The notes beneath the pieces are model-generated. The model was given only the letters and a program-made list of their open reading frames with translations, was not told where the DNA came from and ran no database searches. A DNA stretch of 64,000 bases from Komagataeibacter sp. FNDCF1 (GTDB lineage Bacteria; Pseudomonadota; Alphaproteobacteria; Acetobacterales; Acetobacteraceae): NCBI RefSeq assembly GCF_021295335.1, contig NZ_JAIWOT010000001.1, forward strand, positions 3,123,501-3,187,500, given 5' to 3'. Of this stretch, positions 44,548-54,144 are shown one piece after another. Numbering within the stretch: position 1 is the first letter of the stretch; every line of letters starts with the position of its first letter. A program made the translations under genes and the position numbers.

Positions 44548-45240
44548 TCAGGCCGTGGGCGGGCTGTCGTCCTGCTGGGCACGCAGCTGGGCGATGGCTT
44601 CATCCACATGGATGAAACGGCGCGATGTTTCATCCAGCACCACAACTTCCCCACTGGCGATATCATAGAACCATCCCTGCAACGTCAGGGTGCCACGGGC
44701 AAGCCCCGCCGCCACGGCGGGGTGGGTGCGCAGGTGGGCGATCTGGAGCTGTACGTTCTGCTCCGACAGGCTGCGCACGGTGGCCGGGCCTGCATCCGAT
44801 GCTTCCAGCACGGCGCGCGCGGCCTCGGCATTGCGCAGCCAGCTTGCCACGGTGGGCATCTTGCCCAGATTGGCGGCCTCGGGGTCGAGCAGCGCCTTCA
44901 TCGCGCCGCAGTTGGAATGGCCACATACGATGATGTGCGAAACCTTGAGCGCGCTGACCGCATATTCAATGGCCGATGATACGCCGCCCAGCATTTCCCC
45001 ATAGGCGGGGACGATATTGCCGATGTTGCGCAGCACGAACAGGTCACCCGGTCGGGTCTGGGTAATCATGCTGGGGTTTACCCGGCTGTCGGCGCAGGCA
45101 ATGAACAGCGTATCGGGGGACTGGCTGTTGGCAAGGCTTGCAAACAGGTCGCGGTTCTGCGGAAAGACTTCGGTATTGAAGCGCTCAACACCATGCAGCA
45201 GGTCGATCAGCGTATCCCGGGCGGTATTGGTAGCGGCCAT
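44548..45240 (-). CDS. can: Beta-class carbonic anhydrase
   Basis: This enzyme interconverts CO2 and bicarbonate, here in a 230-residue cytoplasmic protein. The zinc ligands are visible: Cys49 and Asp51 in FIACADSRVNP, and His108 and Cys111 in IVCGHSNCGAMKA. GDLFVLRNIGNIVPAY is also typical. AGGA lies 7 bases before the ATG. It would supply bicarbonate for carboxylases such as acetyl-CoA carboxylase. The next gene on the strand is the secreted EEP-family protein. Confidence 0.95.
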   Translation of the reverse strand: MAATNTARDTLIDLLHGVERFNTEVFPQNRDLFASLANSQSPDTLFIACADSRVNPSMITQTRPGDLFVLRNIGNIVPAYGEMLGGVSSAIEYAVSALKVSHIIVCGHSNCGAMKALLDPEAANLGKMPTVASWLRNAEAARAVLEASDAGPATVRSLSEQNVQLQIAHLRTHPAVAAGLARGTLTLQGWFYDIASGEVVVLDETSRRFIHVDEAIAQLRAQQDDSPPTA

Positions 45241-45539
45241 TATAAAATCCTGTCACACGAATGTCCGGACACGGGGAAAGCCATGATCCGCACCACCATT
45301 GCGGTACAATGCGGTACCCCGGACGATATCCAGCTTCCCCTGTATCATGAAAACCCCCATCAGTCCCAACAGTTTCTGGATGAACTGATTTGGAAATACT
45401 ATGTAACCGCGATATAATTAAGGAATATTCATTTACTATATTGTAGTATTCATGTGCCTGACAGTGGGGTGTACAGCACAACGGCGCGCCTGGGCGCGCC
45501 GTTGGCGGATGAAAACCCGTATGGGGCAGGGCGGCCGGC
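45241..45539. other. Intergenic region between carbonic anhydrase and alaS, with AT-rich patch and hairpin
   Basis: The stretch 45385-45460 is markedly AT-rich for this genome (GATATAATTAAGGAATATTC and neighbours). A perfect 11-base hairpin AACGGCGCGCC / GGCGCGCCGTT lies at 45480-45503, just after alaS, with no T tract; it may stabilise or end the alaS mRNA. TGCGGTAC occurs twice close together (about 45299-45316). No gene is supported. Confidence 0.5.
45480..45503 (-). terminator. Perfect GC hairpin downstream of alaS
   Basis: AACGGCGCGCC (45480-45490) and GGCGCGCCGTT (45493-45503) are fully complementary with a two-base centre. The lack of a T tract makes classical termination uncertain. 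Confidence 0.5.
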
Positions 45540-48191
45540 CTAACCGGCAGCACCCTGCTGCAGGGCGGTACGCACGGCTTCCAGCGCTGCGTCCACCTTG
45601 CTGATATCGGGGCCACCAGCCTGCGCCATGTCGCGCCGGCCCCCGCCACCCTTGCCATCCATGGCGGCACTGGCCGCGCGCACCAGTGCCACGGCATCGA
45701 CCTTTTCACTCAGGTCGGCGGTTGCGGCGACCACGATGCTGCCCTTGCCATCGGCAGTGGAAATCAGGGCAATCACGCCGGAACCGATTTCCTTGCGCAA
45801 CGAATCCGCCAGCGGCTTGAGTTCCTTGGGCGGCAGTTCACCCACGTTGCGGGCGTCGAGCCGGATGCCATTCACTTCCACAATGCTGCTGGCGGCCTGG
45901 CTGCCGGATGCCAGCTTGCGCTGCAGGTCCGAAATCTGGCGTTCCATCACCTTGCGCTCTTCCAGCAGCACGGCAAGACGTTCCGGTGCTTCGGCCGGGG
46001 GCACGCGCAGCATGGCGGCAACCTGATTGAGGCGCTCCTCGGTGGCGATGGTGATGTTTTCCGCCGACCGGCCGGTCACGGCCTCGATCCGCCGCACGCC
46101 GGATGATACACCGCTTTCCGATGTGATGCGGAACAGCCCGATATCCCCCGTGCGGCGGACATGCGTGCCGCCACACAGTTCGATCGACCAGGCGGCGCGC
46201 CCTTCCTCGGGGCCACCCATGGAGACCACGCGGACCTCATCGCCATATTTTTCACCAAACAGGGCCATCGCGCCCTCTTCAATGGCTTCGTCGGGTGTCA
46301 TGTGGCGGGTGGTGACGTCCGTGTTCTCACGGATGCGGGCATTCACTTCGGCTTCGACATCCGCCAGTTCCTCGGGGGTTATGGGGCGGGGCTGGCTTAC
46401 GTCAAAGCGCAGGCGGTCCGGTGCGTTCAGGCTGCCTTTCTGGGTGACGTGCGCGCCCAGACGGCGGCGCAGGGCCTCATGCAGCAGATGGGTTGCGGAG
46501 TGGTGCGCGCGGATGGCGGTGCGGCGGGTGTGATCGACCTGCGCCGTGACCGCCATGCCCGGCTTTACCGTACCTTCGATGACCGTGCCGTAATGTACCA
46601 GCAGGTCGCCCAGTTTCTTCTGCGTATCGGTAATGGCGATGTGCAGGCCGGGGGCCGTGATGGTGCCGGTATCGCCCACCTGGCCGCCGCTTTCACCATA
46701 AAAGGGTGTCTGGTTGAGCAGCAGGGCCACCTTCGTGCCGGGGCCGGCACTTTCCACCTGCGCGTTGTCCACGACCACGCCCTGGACTTCGGCGTCCGAT
46801 GTCTCGGTGGTGTAGCCAAGGAATTCGGTGGCGCCGAAGGCGTCTCGCGCCTCGAACCACACGGTCTCGGTCGCGCTGTCGCCCGAACCGCTCCAGGCGG
46901 CGCGGGCGCGCTTGCGCTGCACGTCCATGGCTTCGTTGAAGCCCGCCACATCCACGTTGTGGCTGGTGCCGCGCAGGGCGTCCTGTGTCAGGTCAAGCGG
47001 GAAGCCGAACGTATCATACAGCTTGAAGGCAACGGCACCTGGCAGCGGTGCGCCATCGCCAAGGCGTTCCGTCTCGTCCGCCAGCAGCGACAGCCCGCGG
47101 TCGAGCATCGCCTTGAAGCGCTCTTCCTCCCCCTTCATCGTCCCTTCGATCAGGGCGCGGGCGTGGATCAGTTCGGGATAGGCCTCGCCCATCTGCCGGA
47201 TCAGCGCGGGAACCAGCTTGTAGAAAGTCGGCTCCGTCGTGCCCATCATGTGCAGGTGGCGCATGGCACGGCGCATGATGCGGCGCAGCACGTAGCCACG
47301 GCCGTCCTTGGACGGCAGCACGCCATCGGCGATCAGGAAGGAGGTGGAGCGCAGGTGGTCGGCCACCACGCGGTGACTGGCATTGAACGGCCCGTCCGGG
47401 TCCTGACCCGTCACCTCGGCGGAAGCCAGGATCAGCGCGCGGAAGGTATCGGTATCATAATTGTCGCGCTTGCCCTGCAGGATGGCGGCAAAGCGTTCCA
47501 GCCCGAGCCCGGTGTCGATGGACGGGCGCGGCAGGGGCGAACGGGTGCCGGGCGGGTTCTCGAAATACTGCATGAACACGAGGTTCCAGATCTCGGTAAA
47601 CCGGTCGCCGTCCTCATCGGGGGAGCCGGGGGGACCACCGGCCACGTCGGGGCCATGGTCATAGAAGATCTCGGAGCACGGGCCACACGGGCCGGTATCG
47701 CCCATGCGCCAGAAATTGTCGGCAGTTGGAATGCGGATGATCCGGTCATCCGACAGGCCCGCGATCCTGCGCCACAGGCCGGCTGCTTCCTCATCATCGG
47801 CATAGACGGTGGCCAGCAGCTTTTCCCTGGGCAGGCCAAAGGTGCCGGTGACCAGCTTCCATGCCAGTTCGATGGCTTCCGCCTTGAAATAATCCCCGAA
47901 CGAGAAATTGCCCATCATCTCGAAAAACGTGTGATGGCGGGCGGTATAGCCCACATTGTCCAGGTCGTTGTGCTTGCCGCCCGCGCGCACGACCTTCTGG
48001 GCCGTTGTGGCGCGGGAATAGGGACGTGTTTCCTGCCCGGTGAACACGTTCTTGAACTGCACCATACCAGCATTGGTAAACAGCAGTGTCGGATCGTTAT
48101 GTGGCACCAAGGACGAGGACGGCACGATCTGATGCCCGTTCCCCGCAAAATAATCGAGGAAGGTGGCACGAATGTCGTTTGTTGTGGGCAT
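45540..48191 (-). CDS. alaS: Alanyl-tRNA synthetase
   Basis: A class II synthetase of 883 residues that also edits mischarged tRNA. The N-terminal core is clear ([52 protein letters not shown]). The editing site has [17 protein letters not shown] and [15 protein letters not shown]. The C-terminal DHHA1/oligomerisation part ends with [14 protein letters not shown]. The start [12 protein letters not shown] matches the family; a longer start at 48239 ([10 protein letters not shown]) is possible. Confidence 0.97.
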   Translation of the reverse strand: MPTTNDIRATFLDYFAGNGHQIVPSSSLVPHNDPTLLFTNAGMVQFKNVFTGQETRPYSRATTAQKVVRAGGKHNDLDNVGYTARHHTFFEMMGNFSFGDYFKAEAIELAWKLVTGTFGLPREKLLATVYADDEEAAGLWRRIAGLSDDRIIRIPTADNFWRMGDTGPCGPCSEIFYDHGPDVAGGPPGSPDEDGDRFTEIWNLVFMQYFENPPGTRSPLPRPSIDTGLGLERFAAILQGKRDNYDTDTFRALILASAEVTGQDPDGPFNASHRVVADHLRSTSFLIADGVLPSKDGRGYVLRRIMRRAMRHLHMMGTTEPTFYKLVPALIRQMGEAYPELIHARALIEGTMKGEEERFKAMLDRGLSLLADETERLGDGAPLPGAVAFKLYDTFGFPLDLTQDALRGTSHNVDVAGFNEAMDVQRKRARAAWSGSGDSATETVWFEARDAFGATEFLGYTTETSDAEVQGVVVDNAQVESAGPGTKVALLLNQTPFYGESGGQVGDTGTITAPGLHIAITDTQKKLGDLLVHYGTVIEGTVKPGMAVTAQVDHTRRTAIRAHHSATHLLHEALRRRLGAHVTQKGSLNAPDRLRFDVSQPRPITPEELADVEAEVNARIRENTDVTTRHMTPDEAIEEGAMALFGEKYGDEVRVVSMGGPEEGRAAWSIELCGGTHVRRTGDIGLFRITSESGVSSGVRRIEAVTGRSAENITIATEERLNQVAAMLRVPPAEAPERLAVLLEERKVMERQISDLQRKLASGSQAASSIVEVNGIRLDARNVGELPPKELKPLADSLRKEIGSGVIALISTADGKGSIVVAATADLSEKVDAVALVRAASAAMDGKGGGGRRDMAQAGGPDISKVDAALEAVRTALQQGAAG

Positions 48192-48338
48192 GGCGGGAAA
48201 CAGACGATCCTGTATTGAAGATATAGAAACCGGATTCATTCACCTAGCGCACGTAGCACCATACCGGAAGTACGAACATGCGTGTTCGCCCATATGCCAT
48301 GGCATGACAGGCGGGCAAGACCAGCAGGAGAGAGCAAT

Positions 48339-49043
48339 ATGACATGGAAATGGGTGGCGGAACAGGACTGGCCGCTCCTGACAACCGGGCTTGCGGGGCG
48401 TCTGCGCCGTGACTGCATGCCCCGGTGGCTGGAATTCGTCTGCCACCCCTTTGTGCGGGGGGTGGCCGATGGCTCCCTGCCGGCCGATGCGTTCAGGAAC
48501 TTCCTGATCCAGGATTATCTCTACCTGATCCAGTACGCCCGTGCCTGTGCGCTGGCTGTTCACAAGGCCGACGGGGTGGCGGGCATGCGGCAGGCGGTAC
48601 GATTGCTGTCGGGCCTGCTGGACACCGAACTGTCCATGCATGTCGGCTATTGCCGGGAATGGGGGATTGCGGAAGATACGCTGGAGCAGGCCGAGGAGTC
48701 TCTGGAATTACTTGCCTACAGCCGCTTTATACTTGACCGCGCCCAGACGGGCGACCTGCTGGACCTGCTTGTCACCATGGCGCCATGCCTGATCGGCTAT
48801 GCGGAGGTCGGTGCCAGGCTGCATGCCAGTCCCGACACGCGCAGGCAGGGCAATCCTTACTGGTCATGGATCAACCTGTATGGAGGGGACGCATATACCG
48901 TGCTGGTGGAAGACGGGATCCGCCGCCTGGATCAGGTTGGCGCGGCCTATGGCGCTGAGGCGCGTTATCCCACCTTGCTGCGGGAGTTCACGACAGCAGT
49001 GCGGCTGGAGACCGCATTCTGGGCCACGGCACGTTCGGGCTGA
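48339..49043 (+). CDS. tenA: TenA/thiaminase-II-like protein
   Basis: A 234-residue all-helical protein of the TenA family, which in thiamin salvage hydrolyses aminomethyl-pyrimidine; some members have other substrates. Family parts are HPFVRGVADGSLPADAFRNF, LIQDYLYLIQYARACALAVH, and LDTELSMHVGYCREWGI with the His/Cys stretch. AGGAGAG lies 6 bases before ATG 48339. No thiamin genes or TPP leader are nearby, so its role is inferred from the family alone. Its last 79 bases overlap the convergent gtrA-like gene. Confidence 0.85.
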   Translation: MTWKWVAEQDWPLLTTGLAGRLRRDCMPRWLEFVCHPFVRGVADGSLPADAFRNFLIQDYLYLIQYARACALAVHKADGVAGMRQAVRLLSGLLDTELSMHVGYCREWGIAEDTLEQAEESLELLAYSRFILDRAQTGDLLDLLVTMAPCLIGYAEVGARLHASPDTRRQGNPYWSWINLYGGDAYTVLVEDGIRRLDQVGAAYGAEARYPTLLREFTTAVRLETAFWATARSG

Positions 49044-49489
49044 AAGGGCACGATCTGTGCGCAGGGACGCGCATCGGTCCGGGATTCCCCGTGGAAGACA
49101 AGTTTCCGGCTGATATGAAAGTTCGCCATCATGCCCGCGGCGGCCCCGGCCGCCAGGGCCAGGACAGGATTGGCCTTGAAGATGGGGGAGAGGTGGAACA
49201 GCATGAACACGCAGCCACGGTTCAGGAAGAACCCCAGCGAGTTGCCTGCAAGGAAACGGAACCACTGGATCACGAAATGATGCTGGTTCCCGGCCTTGCG
49301 GAAAGTCCACAGACGGTTGATGAACCAGTTGATCGATGCCGCGATGAAATACGCGGCGATGGTTGCGGTTGTCAGCCCGACCAGCGGGCGCAGGCTATAA
49401 ACCGCCGTTGTATCCCAGCCCAGTCCTAGCAGCCCGACAATACCGAATTTCAGGAATTGCGTGATTTTCTCGGAAGGGAGTTTGAGCAA
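48965..49489 (-). CDS. GtrA-like membrane protein
   Basis: A 174-residue protein with four hydrophobic spans (for example FLKFGIVGLLGLGWDTTAVY, IAAYFIAASINWFINRLWTF and AGNSLGFFLNRGCVFMLF) and the family end ANFHISRKLVF. GtrA proteins are thought to move lipid-linked sugars or assist cell-surface glycosylation. It starts at TTG with AGGA upstream. The last 30 residues are a polar tail, encoded in the 79 bases that overlap tenA on the other strand. Confidence 0.84.
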   Translation of the reverse strand: MLKLPSEKITQFLKFGIVGLLGLGWDTTAVYSLRPLVGLTTATIAAYFIAASINWFINRLWTFRKAGNQHHFVIQWFRFLAGNSLGFFLNRGCVFMLFHLSPIFKANPVLALAAGAAAGMMANFHISRKLVFHGESRTDARPCAQIVPFQPERAVAQNAVSSRTAVVNSRSKVG

Positions 49490-49610
49490 GGGATAATCCT
49501 TTTGCCTGCCGTGGCAGGCCTGCAGGCCATATGGTCAGGATACGGCCTGTCCACGGAAGCCGGACAGGCGTCTGGTATCGTATTAAGGCAAATACTGATC
49601 CAGTAAAAGA

Positions 49611-49640
49611 GAAAAGGGGGCACCAAGGCACCCCCTTTTC
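49611..49640 (-). terminator. Terminator after OmpA-family gene 1
   Basis: GAAAAGGGGG and CCCCCTTTTC form the stem around a ten-base centre, followed on the minus strand by TCTTTTAC. It lies 22 bases after the stop. Confidence 0.75.
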
Positions 49641-49661
49641 ATCATGACCGTCCGGGCAGCA

Positions 49662-50768
49662 TCAGTGCAGGATGATCTCGACGCGACGGTTCTGGGGCTC
49701 ACGCGTGTCGGGGCCGGTGGGGACCAGCGGGTGGGCTTCACCATAGCCATGGATGTCGATGGCGTTGGCGGGCACGCCGTCACGGATCAGTTCAGCCTTC
49801 ACGCTGTCAGCACGACGCATGGACAGGCCAAGGTTGTACTGCTGGCCACGCGGGCCGGGGTGGGCTGCCGTGTTGTCGGTGTAGCCGTTGACCTCGATGC
49901 GCGTGGTCTGGACGTGGGTGGAAGCCTGTGCGGCCTCTGCCACGATCTCACGCGAGCGGCCGGTCAGGGCTGCGCCGTCCCAGTCGAAGAACACCAGGTA
50001 GGTGCGGGCCGCGGTCGGTGCGGGCGGCACGACGGCGGGGGCCGGCGGCGGCGGCGGCGGCGCGTTGTTGAACGCGTAGCGGACGCCTACGATGAATTCG
50101 TGGTTGAAGCGGTGGTCGAAGCGTTCAGCACTCGTGTAGCCACCACCGGAAGCGCGGATGTTGCCCATGCCGAAGTCTTCAACCTGACCAACCATGCGGT
50201 ATTCGGTGGTCATCTGCAGGCCAGACACGCCCGGGATGTCGTAGGCCGCACCGACGATACCCTGATAGGCAAAGCTGCCGTTCGTACCCTTCATCTGGGC
50301 GCCGGAGGACATGCCCGTGACATTTGCGTTTTCCCACAGGTAACCGGCACCGGCACCGACAAACGGCGTGACAGGCACATCAATGCCGAACAGACGCTTC
50401 AGGTCGATATCATACAGTACGTTGACGAAGCCGCCATACGAACGGTCATGACCCTTGGTCTTCTCGGTGTCGACACTGGTGATCGCGGTCCAGCTGTAGG
50501 CCCCTTCGACTTCGGCGCGCAGGCCGTTACCGAAACCCCAGCCGACGTTGGCAAAGCCGGTCCAGCCATGGCCGTGACGGACATGCTGGCCATAGTCATT
50601 GTTGCCGTTGGCACCGTTTTTGTCTTCAGCATCATGCATATGCTGGGTCTGGGTCAGATCGTAGCCACCGCCGATGCCGACATACGGGCCAGTGATGGTG
50701 GTTGCCTTGGCGGCGAACGGTGTCGCTGCAAGCAGGCTGGTTGCCAGCAGGGCAGAGCGGAGACGCAT
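49662..50768 (-). CDS. OmpA-family outer-membrane protein, paralogue 1
   Basis: A 368-residue outer-membrane protein. It has a signal peptide (MRLRSALLATSLLAATPFAA, then KA), an eight-strand-type barrel starting TTITGPYVGIGGGYDLTQTQ, a Pro-rich linker (PPPPPPAPAVVPPAP), and an OmpA peptidoglycan-binding domain (VEVNGYTDN-like IEVNGYTDNTAAHPGPRGQQ to REPQNRRVEIILH). AAGGA precedes the ATG. It is the third of three tandem minus-strand paralogues. From memory, Gluconacetobacter intermedius has tandem OmpA-family genes (gmpA, B, C) of which gmpA answers quorum sensing; this may be the same locus, but I cannot confirm it. Confidence 0.93.
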   Translation of the reverse strand: MRLRSALLATSLLAATPFAAKATTITGPYVGIGGGYDLTQTQHMHDAEDKNGANGNNDYGQHVRHGHGWTGFANVGWGFGNGLRAEVEGAYSWTAITSVDTEKTKGHDRSYGGFVNVLYDIDLKRLFGIDVPVTPFVGAGAGYLWENANVTGMSSGAQMKGTNGSFAYQGIVGAAYDIPGVSGLQMTTEYRMVGQVEDFGMGNIRASGGGYTSAERFDHRFNHEFIVGVRYAFNNAPPPPPPAPAVVPPAPTAARTYLVFFDWDGAALTGRSREIVAEAAQASTHVQTTRIEVNGYTDNTAAHPGPRGQQYNLGLSMRRADSVKAELIRDGVPANAIDIHGYGEAHPLVPTGPDTREPQNRRVEIILH

Positions 50769-51080
50769 ATGTTCGTCCTTCCTCATGTTATTACTTCTTT
50801 GTAAACCACATCGCACATGGGATGCGAAGATTAATCAATCTACAACCCTAAACACCGCGTGCCGCCGGGGGTTGCGTCGTTCTGCCGGACCGGGACGGCA
50901 AAAAGGTAACACCCTGGCCAATGCGCGCAAGTCAGTCGGTTTTTGCGTTACAGAACAAGTATCTAGATGGGGAAGTTTTTGCGGCAGACAAGCGCCTGGC
51001 CCCTGTAGAAAAGAATCTGGTGCAGAAATATCACAGTAGGACGGGAAGTATTTCAAAAGTTAAAAGATTTTTTCATGCAT
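50769..51080. other. Upstream region of OmpA-family gene 1
   Basis: About 310 bases lie between this gene and the terminator of paralogue 2, less GC-rich than coding DNA. They presumably hold the promoter and 5' leader. No gene is seen. Confidence 0.4.
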
Positions 51081-51110
51081 AAAAAAAGGGGGCACCGAAG
51101 TGCCCCCTTT
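51081..51110 (-). terminator. Terminator after OmpA-family gene 2, with UUCG loop
   Basis: On the minus strand AAAGGGGGCAC and GTGCCCCCTTT pair around a UUCG tetraloop closed by C-G, followed by a run of T. This is a textbook stable terminator. Confidence 0.93.
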
Positions 51111-51134
51111 CTTTCAGTGACCGACTGGCCAGGA

Positions 51135-52277
51135 TCAGTGCAGGATGATCTCGACGCGACGGTTCTGGGGCTCACGCGTGTCGGGGCCGGTGGGGACCAG
51201 CGGGTGAGCTTCACCATAGCCATGGATGTCGATGGCGTTGGCGGGCACGCCGTCACGGATCAGTTCAGCCTTCACGCTGTCAGCACGACGCATGGACAGG
51301 CCAAGGTTGTACTGCTGGCCACGCGGGCCGGGGTGGGCTGCCGTGTTGTCGGTGTAGCCGTTGACCTCGATGCGCGTGGTCTGGACGTGGGTGGAAGCCT
51401 GTGCGGCCTCTGCCACGATCTCACGCGAGCGGCCGGTCAGGGCTGCGCCGTCCCAGTCGAAGAACACCAGGTAGGTGCGGGCCGCGGTCGGTGCGGGCGG
51501 CACGACGGCGGGGGCCGGCGGCGGCGGCGGCGGCGCGTTGTTGAACGCGTAGCGGACGCCTACGATGAACTGGTGGTTGAAGCGGTGGTCATAGCGCATT
51601 GCAGCACGACCCGAGTTCTGGCCGTTATAGGATGCACCAGCGGAGATGTTGCCCATGCCGAAGTCTTCAACCTGACCAACCATGCGGTATTCGGTGGTCA
51701 TCTGCAGGCCAGGCACGCCCGGGATGTCGTAGGCCGCACCGACGATACCCTGATAGGCGAAGCTGCCATTCGTACCCTGGCGGTTGGTCGAGAAGCCCGG
51801 AGCGCCTGCGAAGGTGTTGGCCGTGCTGACGTTCTGCCACAGGTAACCGGCACCGACACCGACGAACGGCGTGACGGGCACGTCAATGTTGAACAGACGC
51901 TTCAGGTCGATGTCATACAGCACGTTGACAAAGCCGCCATAAGAACGGTCATGACCCTTGGTGCGACCGCCGTCACCGGTGCTGGTGATCGCGGACCAGT
52001 TGTAGGCACCTTCGATTTCGGCGCGCAGGCCGTTACCGAAACCCCAGCCAACGTTGGCAAAGCCGGTCCAGCCATGACCGTGGCGGGTATGCTGGCCATA
52101 GTCATCGTTGCCGTTCTGGCCGTTCTTGATCTCGGCACTGTGCTCGTGCTGGGTCTGGGTCAGGTCGTAACCACCGCCGATGCCAACATAGGGGCCGGTG
52201 ATGGTGGTTGCTTTGGCGGCAAACGGTGTTGCCGCTGCCAGCAGGCTGGTAGCCAGTAACGCTGCGCGAAGACGCAT
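51135..52277 (-). CDS. OmpA-family outer-membrane protein, paralogue 2
   Basis: A 380-residue protein with the same plan as its neighbours: signal peptide (MRLRAALLATSLLAAATPFA), barrel starting TTITGPYVGIGGG, Pro-rich linker, and OmpA domain. The last 435 or so bases (51135-51570) are almost base-identical to the matching part of paralogue 1 (49662-50097), while the barrel loops differ, with an insertion around SAEIKNGQNGNDD and FAGAPGFSTNRQG. GAGGA precedes the ATG. It has its own leader and terminator. Confidence 0.93.
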   Translation of the reverse strand: MRLRAALLATSLLAAATPFAAKATTITGPYVGIGGGYDLTQTQHEHSAEIKNGQNGNDDYGQHTRHGHGWTGFANVGWGFGNGLRAEIEGAYNWSAITSTGDGGRTKGHDRSYGGFVNVLYDIDLKRLFNIDVPVTPFVGVGAGYLWQNVSTANTFAGAPGFSTNRQGTNGSFAYQGIVGAAYDIPGVPGLQMTTEYRMVGQVEDFGMGNISAGASYNGQNSGRAAMRYDHRFNHQFIVGVRYAFNNAPPPPPPAPAVVPPAPTAARTYLVFFDWDGAALTGRSREIVAEAAQASTHVQTTRIEVNGYTDNTAAHPGPRGQQYNLGLSMRRADSVKAELIRDGVPANAIDIHGYGEAHPLVPTGPDTREPQNRRVEIILH

Positions 52278-52616
52278 ATTTAAGTCCTCAAACTCTGTTG
52301 TTGCAGGGCAAAGCCCCATCTTGTGGGCCGGGCAATGGATTTGCCCCGAAGACAGGGCAGCCTGAGATTACCCGCAAGCTATGATGCGGGGATTAGCCTG
52401 TCTGGACTGAATTGAGAATGGGTAAAATGGAGCAGGCAGGGCATGTGTGGCAAAAAAAACACATATCTTTCAGCAAGCTTTTGAAAGGCTCATGGAAAGT
52501 TGTGGGTTTATAAAGGATTTTTGCCAGTCACCAGTCAGCCCCTTCTATTTTGCATAGGACGTTGCCGGAAATGGGGGGGCTGGTTTTGTGCCTCTCCGAT
52601 CCTAAACGATTCGATA
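52278..52616. other. Upstream region of OmpA-family gene 2, with inverted repeat
   Basis: An AT-richer region containing ATGTGT (52443-52448) and ACACAT (52459-52464) as an inverted repeat with a ten-base centre full of A, a possible operator. A promoter for paralogue 2 is expected here. No gene is seen. Confidence 0.4.
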
Positions 52617-52648
52617 TGAAAAAGGGAGAATGCATGCGCATTCTCCCT
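52617..52648 (-). terminator. Terminator after OmpA-family gene 3
   Basis: AGGGAGAATGC (52623-52633) pairs with GCATTCTCCCT (52638-52648), followed on the minus strand by TTTTTCATATC. Confidence 0.9.
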
Positions 52649-52688
52649 GATTCCCGAAAGGTTTCCGGTTTCTGGAACGGGCCGCCGG

Positions 52689-53918
52689 TCAGTGCAGGAT
52701 GATCTCGACGCGGCGGTTCTGGGGCTCCCGCGTGTCGGGCCCGGTGGGGACCAGCGGACGGGCTTCACCATAACCCTGCACGGCAATGGCGCTGGCGGGC
52801 ACGCCGTCACGGATCAGTTCGGCCTTCACGCTGTCCGCGCGGCGCATGGACAGGCCAAGATTGTACTGCTGGCCACGCGGGCCGGGCTGGGCGGCCGAAT
52901 TGTCGGTATAGCCGTTCACCTCGATGCGGGTGGTCTGGACGTGGCCGGATGCCTGTGCCGCCTGCGCCACGATTTCCCGCGCGCGACCGGTCAGGGCCGC
53001 GCCATCCCAGTCAAAGAACACCAGGTAGGTACGGGCCGCCACCGGTGCGGGCGGCACGACGGCAGGGGCCGGCGGCGGCGGCGGCGGGGCGGTGTTGAAC
53101 GCATAGCGGACGCCAACGATAAACTGGTGATTGAAGCGCTGGTCATAGCGCAGGTGGCTGTTATCCGTGCCGTAGGTGCCGTTGTTGTACGACTGGGTGA
53201 TGTTGCCCATGCTGAAGGACTCGACCTGCCCGACCATGCGGTATTCGGTGGTCATCTGCAGTCCGGCAACCCCGGGTATGTCATAGGCCGCACCGACAAT
53301 GCCCTGGTAGGCGAAGCTGCCATTTGTGCCGTGCTGGCGCAGGTTGAGGCTGCTGTTGGATGCCATTACCGTGTTGCTGTTCACATTTTCCCACAGGTAA
53401 CCGGCACCCACACCGACGAATGGCGTGACAGGCACGTCGATGTTGAACAGGCGCTTGAGGTCGATGTCATACAGTACGTTGACAAAGCCGCCATAGGAAC
53501 GGTCGCTGCCCTGGGTCCGGCCCGAAGTGGCGCCGCCCCTCGGGCCGCCCTGGCTGAAGCTCATCCCCGACAGGCCGGACCAGCTGTAGGCCCCTTCCAC
53601 TTCGGCGCGCAGGCCGTTGCCAAAGCCCCAGCCAACCGCCGCGAAGCCGGTCCACCCATCACCATGGCGCATCCGTTCGCGGTAATGTTCGTGGGGGGTG
53701 TATGTATTCGCGATGTCGGCCCTCTGGGCGGCACTCGTGCCGTGACTGACATAGTCATTCATCAGGGCTTCATTGTCGAAATCATGAACATGCTGGGTCT
53801 GGGTCAGGTTATAACCGCCCCCGATATCGGCATAGGGACCGGTGATTGTTGTTGCCATGGCGGTGACAACCGGTGTCGTGGTCAGTGCAGTCGCCAGCAA
53901 TGCCGCGCGAAGACGCAT
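52689..53918 (-). CDS. OmpA-family outer-membrane protein, paralogue 3
   Basis: A 409-residue member, the longest and most diverged of the three. It has a signal peptide (MRLRAALLATALTTTPVVTA), a barrel starting TTITGPYADIGGGYNLTQTQ with large extra loops (HDFDNEALMNDYVSHG and FSQGGPRGGATSGRTQ), the PPPPPPAPAVVPPAP linker and a C-terminal OmpA domain ending RREVEIILH-like. The C-terminal domain differs from the other two at several sites, so it seems outside the recent homogenisation. AAGGA precedes the ATG. Confidence 0.93.
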   Translation of the reverse strand: MRLRAALLATALTTTPVVTAMATTITGPYADIGGGYNLTQTQHVHDFDNEALMNDYVSHGTSAAQRADIANTYTPHEHYRERMRHGDGWTGFAAVGWGFGNGLRAEVEGAYSWSGLSGMSFSQGGPRGGATSGRTQGSDRSYGGFVNVLYDIDLKRLFNIDVPVTPFVGVGAGYLWENVNSNTVMASNSSLNLRQHGTNGSFAYQGIVGAAYDIPGVAGLQMTTEYRMVGQVESFSMGNITQSYNNGTYGTDNSHLRYDQRFNHQFIVGVRYAFNTAPPPPPPAPAVVPPAPVAARTYLVFFDWDGAALTGRAREIVAQAAQASGHVQTTRIEVNGYTDNSAAQPGPRGQQYNLGLSMRRADSVKAELIRDGVPASAIAVQGYGEARPLVPTGPDTREPQNRRVEIILH

Positions 53919-54120
53919 ATTCCCGTCCTTGATACTTGATCAGACGCCTTCTTTCCTGTGGAGATGGGGGCATTCCACACTGGCCTGATGCTTGTTGACA
54001 CAATTGGCCCGGGGGCCGTGATCTCGGTGCCGGCGGGAAGGTGGGAACATGACGTGCATCCAGCCCAGCCAACCCATGGCGGGACCGTTGTGCGGGGCAA
54101 GGATTGAAATACGGTAAATG

Positions 54121-54144
54121 CCCCTTTCCCGTCGGGGAAAGGGG
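54121..54144 (-). terminator. Hairpin after aroKB
   Basis: CCCCTTTCCC and GGGAAAGGGG form a strong stem, 40 bases after the aroKB stop on the minus strand. There is only a weak T stretch after it. Confidence 0.6.

Noticed and set aside
45193-45417. A 74-codon frame over the carbonic anhydrase promoter
   Set aside because: It overlaps the start of a certain gene, and has poor codon bias in its AT-rich end.
49644-52259. Long plus-strand frames opposite the OmpA paralogues
   Set aside because: They repeat because the paralogues repeat; the minus-strand products have signal peptides, barrels and OmpA domains.
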